Below, in pieces: positions 8,648 to 8,839 of a stretch of DNA of 8,839 nt; the stretch's first letter is position 1, and every line of letters begins with the position of its first letter. The notes beneath the pieces are model-generated. The model was not told the origin of the DNA and did not search any database. It saw nothing but the letters and a program-made list of their open reading frames with translations. This stretch comes from Patescibacteria group bacterium (GTDB lineage: Bacteria; Patescibacteria; UBA1384; JAMDBS01): contig JAMDBS010000124.1 in assembly GCA_023487325.1 (NCBI GenBank), forward strand, positions 1-8,839, in the 5' to 3' direction. Both the position numbers and the translations under genes were made by a program.

Positions 8648-8839
8648 ATGGGGGAATCTGTTAAAAGATTCTTTTTAAATCTTGGAAAAATATTTCAAGC
8701 CTATTTTAAAATTCTGGGGAAATATGAGAAAACAGTTGTTATTATTTGTTTTTTACTGATAATAGTTAGCGCTATCCTATTATGGCGTAATAATTATTTA
8801 TCTAAAACTACTGTTGTTGCAAATTATGGTGGGAAATAT
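8648..8839 (+). CDS. N-terminus of a membrane-anchored, probable solute-binding protein
   Basis: The gene runs off the window; 64 residues are visible from the ATG at 8648. A basic, amphipathic lead (VKRFFLNLGKIF, KILGKYEK) is followed by a hydrophobic anchor (about 29-44, TVVIICFLLIIVSAIL) and then an exported start ending VANYGGKY. In CPR genomes the gene after secG is often a family 5 (oligopeptide-type) ABC solute-binding protein with this long basic lead and a PGGTYTEG-like beginning; ANYGGKY fits, so I suggest that class with reserve. The start is uncertain. The frame is open from 8570 and hydrophobic, amphipathic coding continues upstream of the ATG (IGLFIFKNILAKIVAAL), but it holds no ATG or GTG, only TTG at 8639. 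No ribosome binding site precedes either codon. Confidence 0.55.
   Translation, partial: MGESVKRFFLNLGKIFQAYFKILGKYEKTVVIICFLLIIVSAILLWRNNYLSKTTVVANYGGKY

Noticed and set aside
1..8839. Alternative genetic code (UGA as glycine, as in SR1/Gracilibacteria)
   Set aside because: TGA ends at least two genes here, conserved proteins contain no in-frame TGA, and their glycines use GGN codons.

Overview
The window looks like chromosomal DNA of an uncultivated bacterium of the Candidate Phyla Radiation (Patescibacteria, probably the Parcubacteria side). It is AT-rich and densely packed, and standard code 11 fits: TGA ends genes and tryptophan is TGG. The SecG, GIY-YIG and 152-residue membrane proteins have the look of lineages common in that group. 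This placement comes from recognising protein styles, not from a search.

Layout. Almost everything reads on the minus strand; only secG, the truncated gene after it and a broken deacetylase remnant read plus. At the left edge is a small membrane-anchored zinc-ribbon protein (32-301). Its promoter lies inside the 3' remnant of a polysaccharide deacetylase gene on the other strand. Next comes an apparent operon read right to left, yvcK (cell-envelope/carbon regulator) then miaA (tRNA A37 prenylation), followed by three tightly packed unrecognised small genes (74, 37 and 131 aa) that end at a clear terminator. A two-gene unit follows (a lipoprotein/membrane protein of 96 aa and a 123-aa unknown) with its own consensus promoter and terminator. 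Then come a solo tRNA-Leu(UAG) with a perfect consensus promoter, and recG-comEA. Upstream of recG is a 152-aa single-pass membrane protein typical of CPR genomes, with a well-formed promoter.

From about 7.5 to 8.3 kb the DNA is a patchwork: an imperfect ~160-bp inverted-repeat element, short GC-rich hairpins, a decayed tRNA piece, an intact tRNA-Gly(GCC), and a GIY-YIG nuclease gene wedged between that tRNA and a duplicated copy of the tRNA's 5' end. The nuclease stop codon lies inside the tRNA. secG and the start of a probable solute-binding protein gene finish the window.

The main points for a second look are: (1) the tRNA-Gly/GIY-YIG locus, which resembles a ~300-bp homing-type insertion that rebuilds its tRNA target and makes mature tRNA and complete nuclease mRNA mutually exclusive; (2) dispersed arrays of 7-base repeats at five loci, two of them inside miaA and recG; (3) leaderless or near-leaderless starts predicted for yvcK, recG and secG, while several accessory genes carry strong ribosome binding sites. 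No CRISPR array, prophage or defence island was seen.
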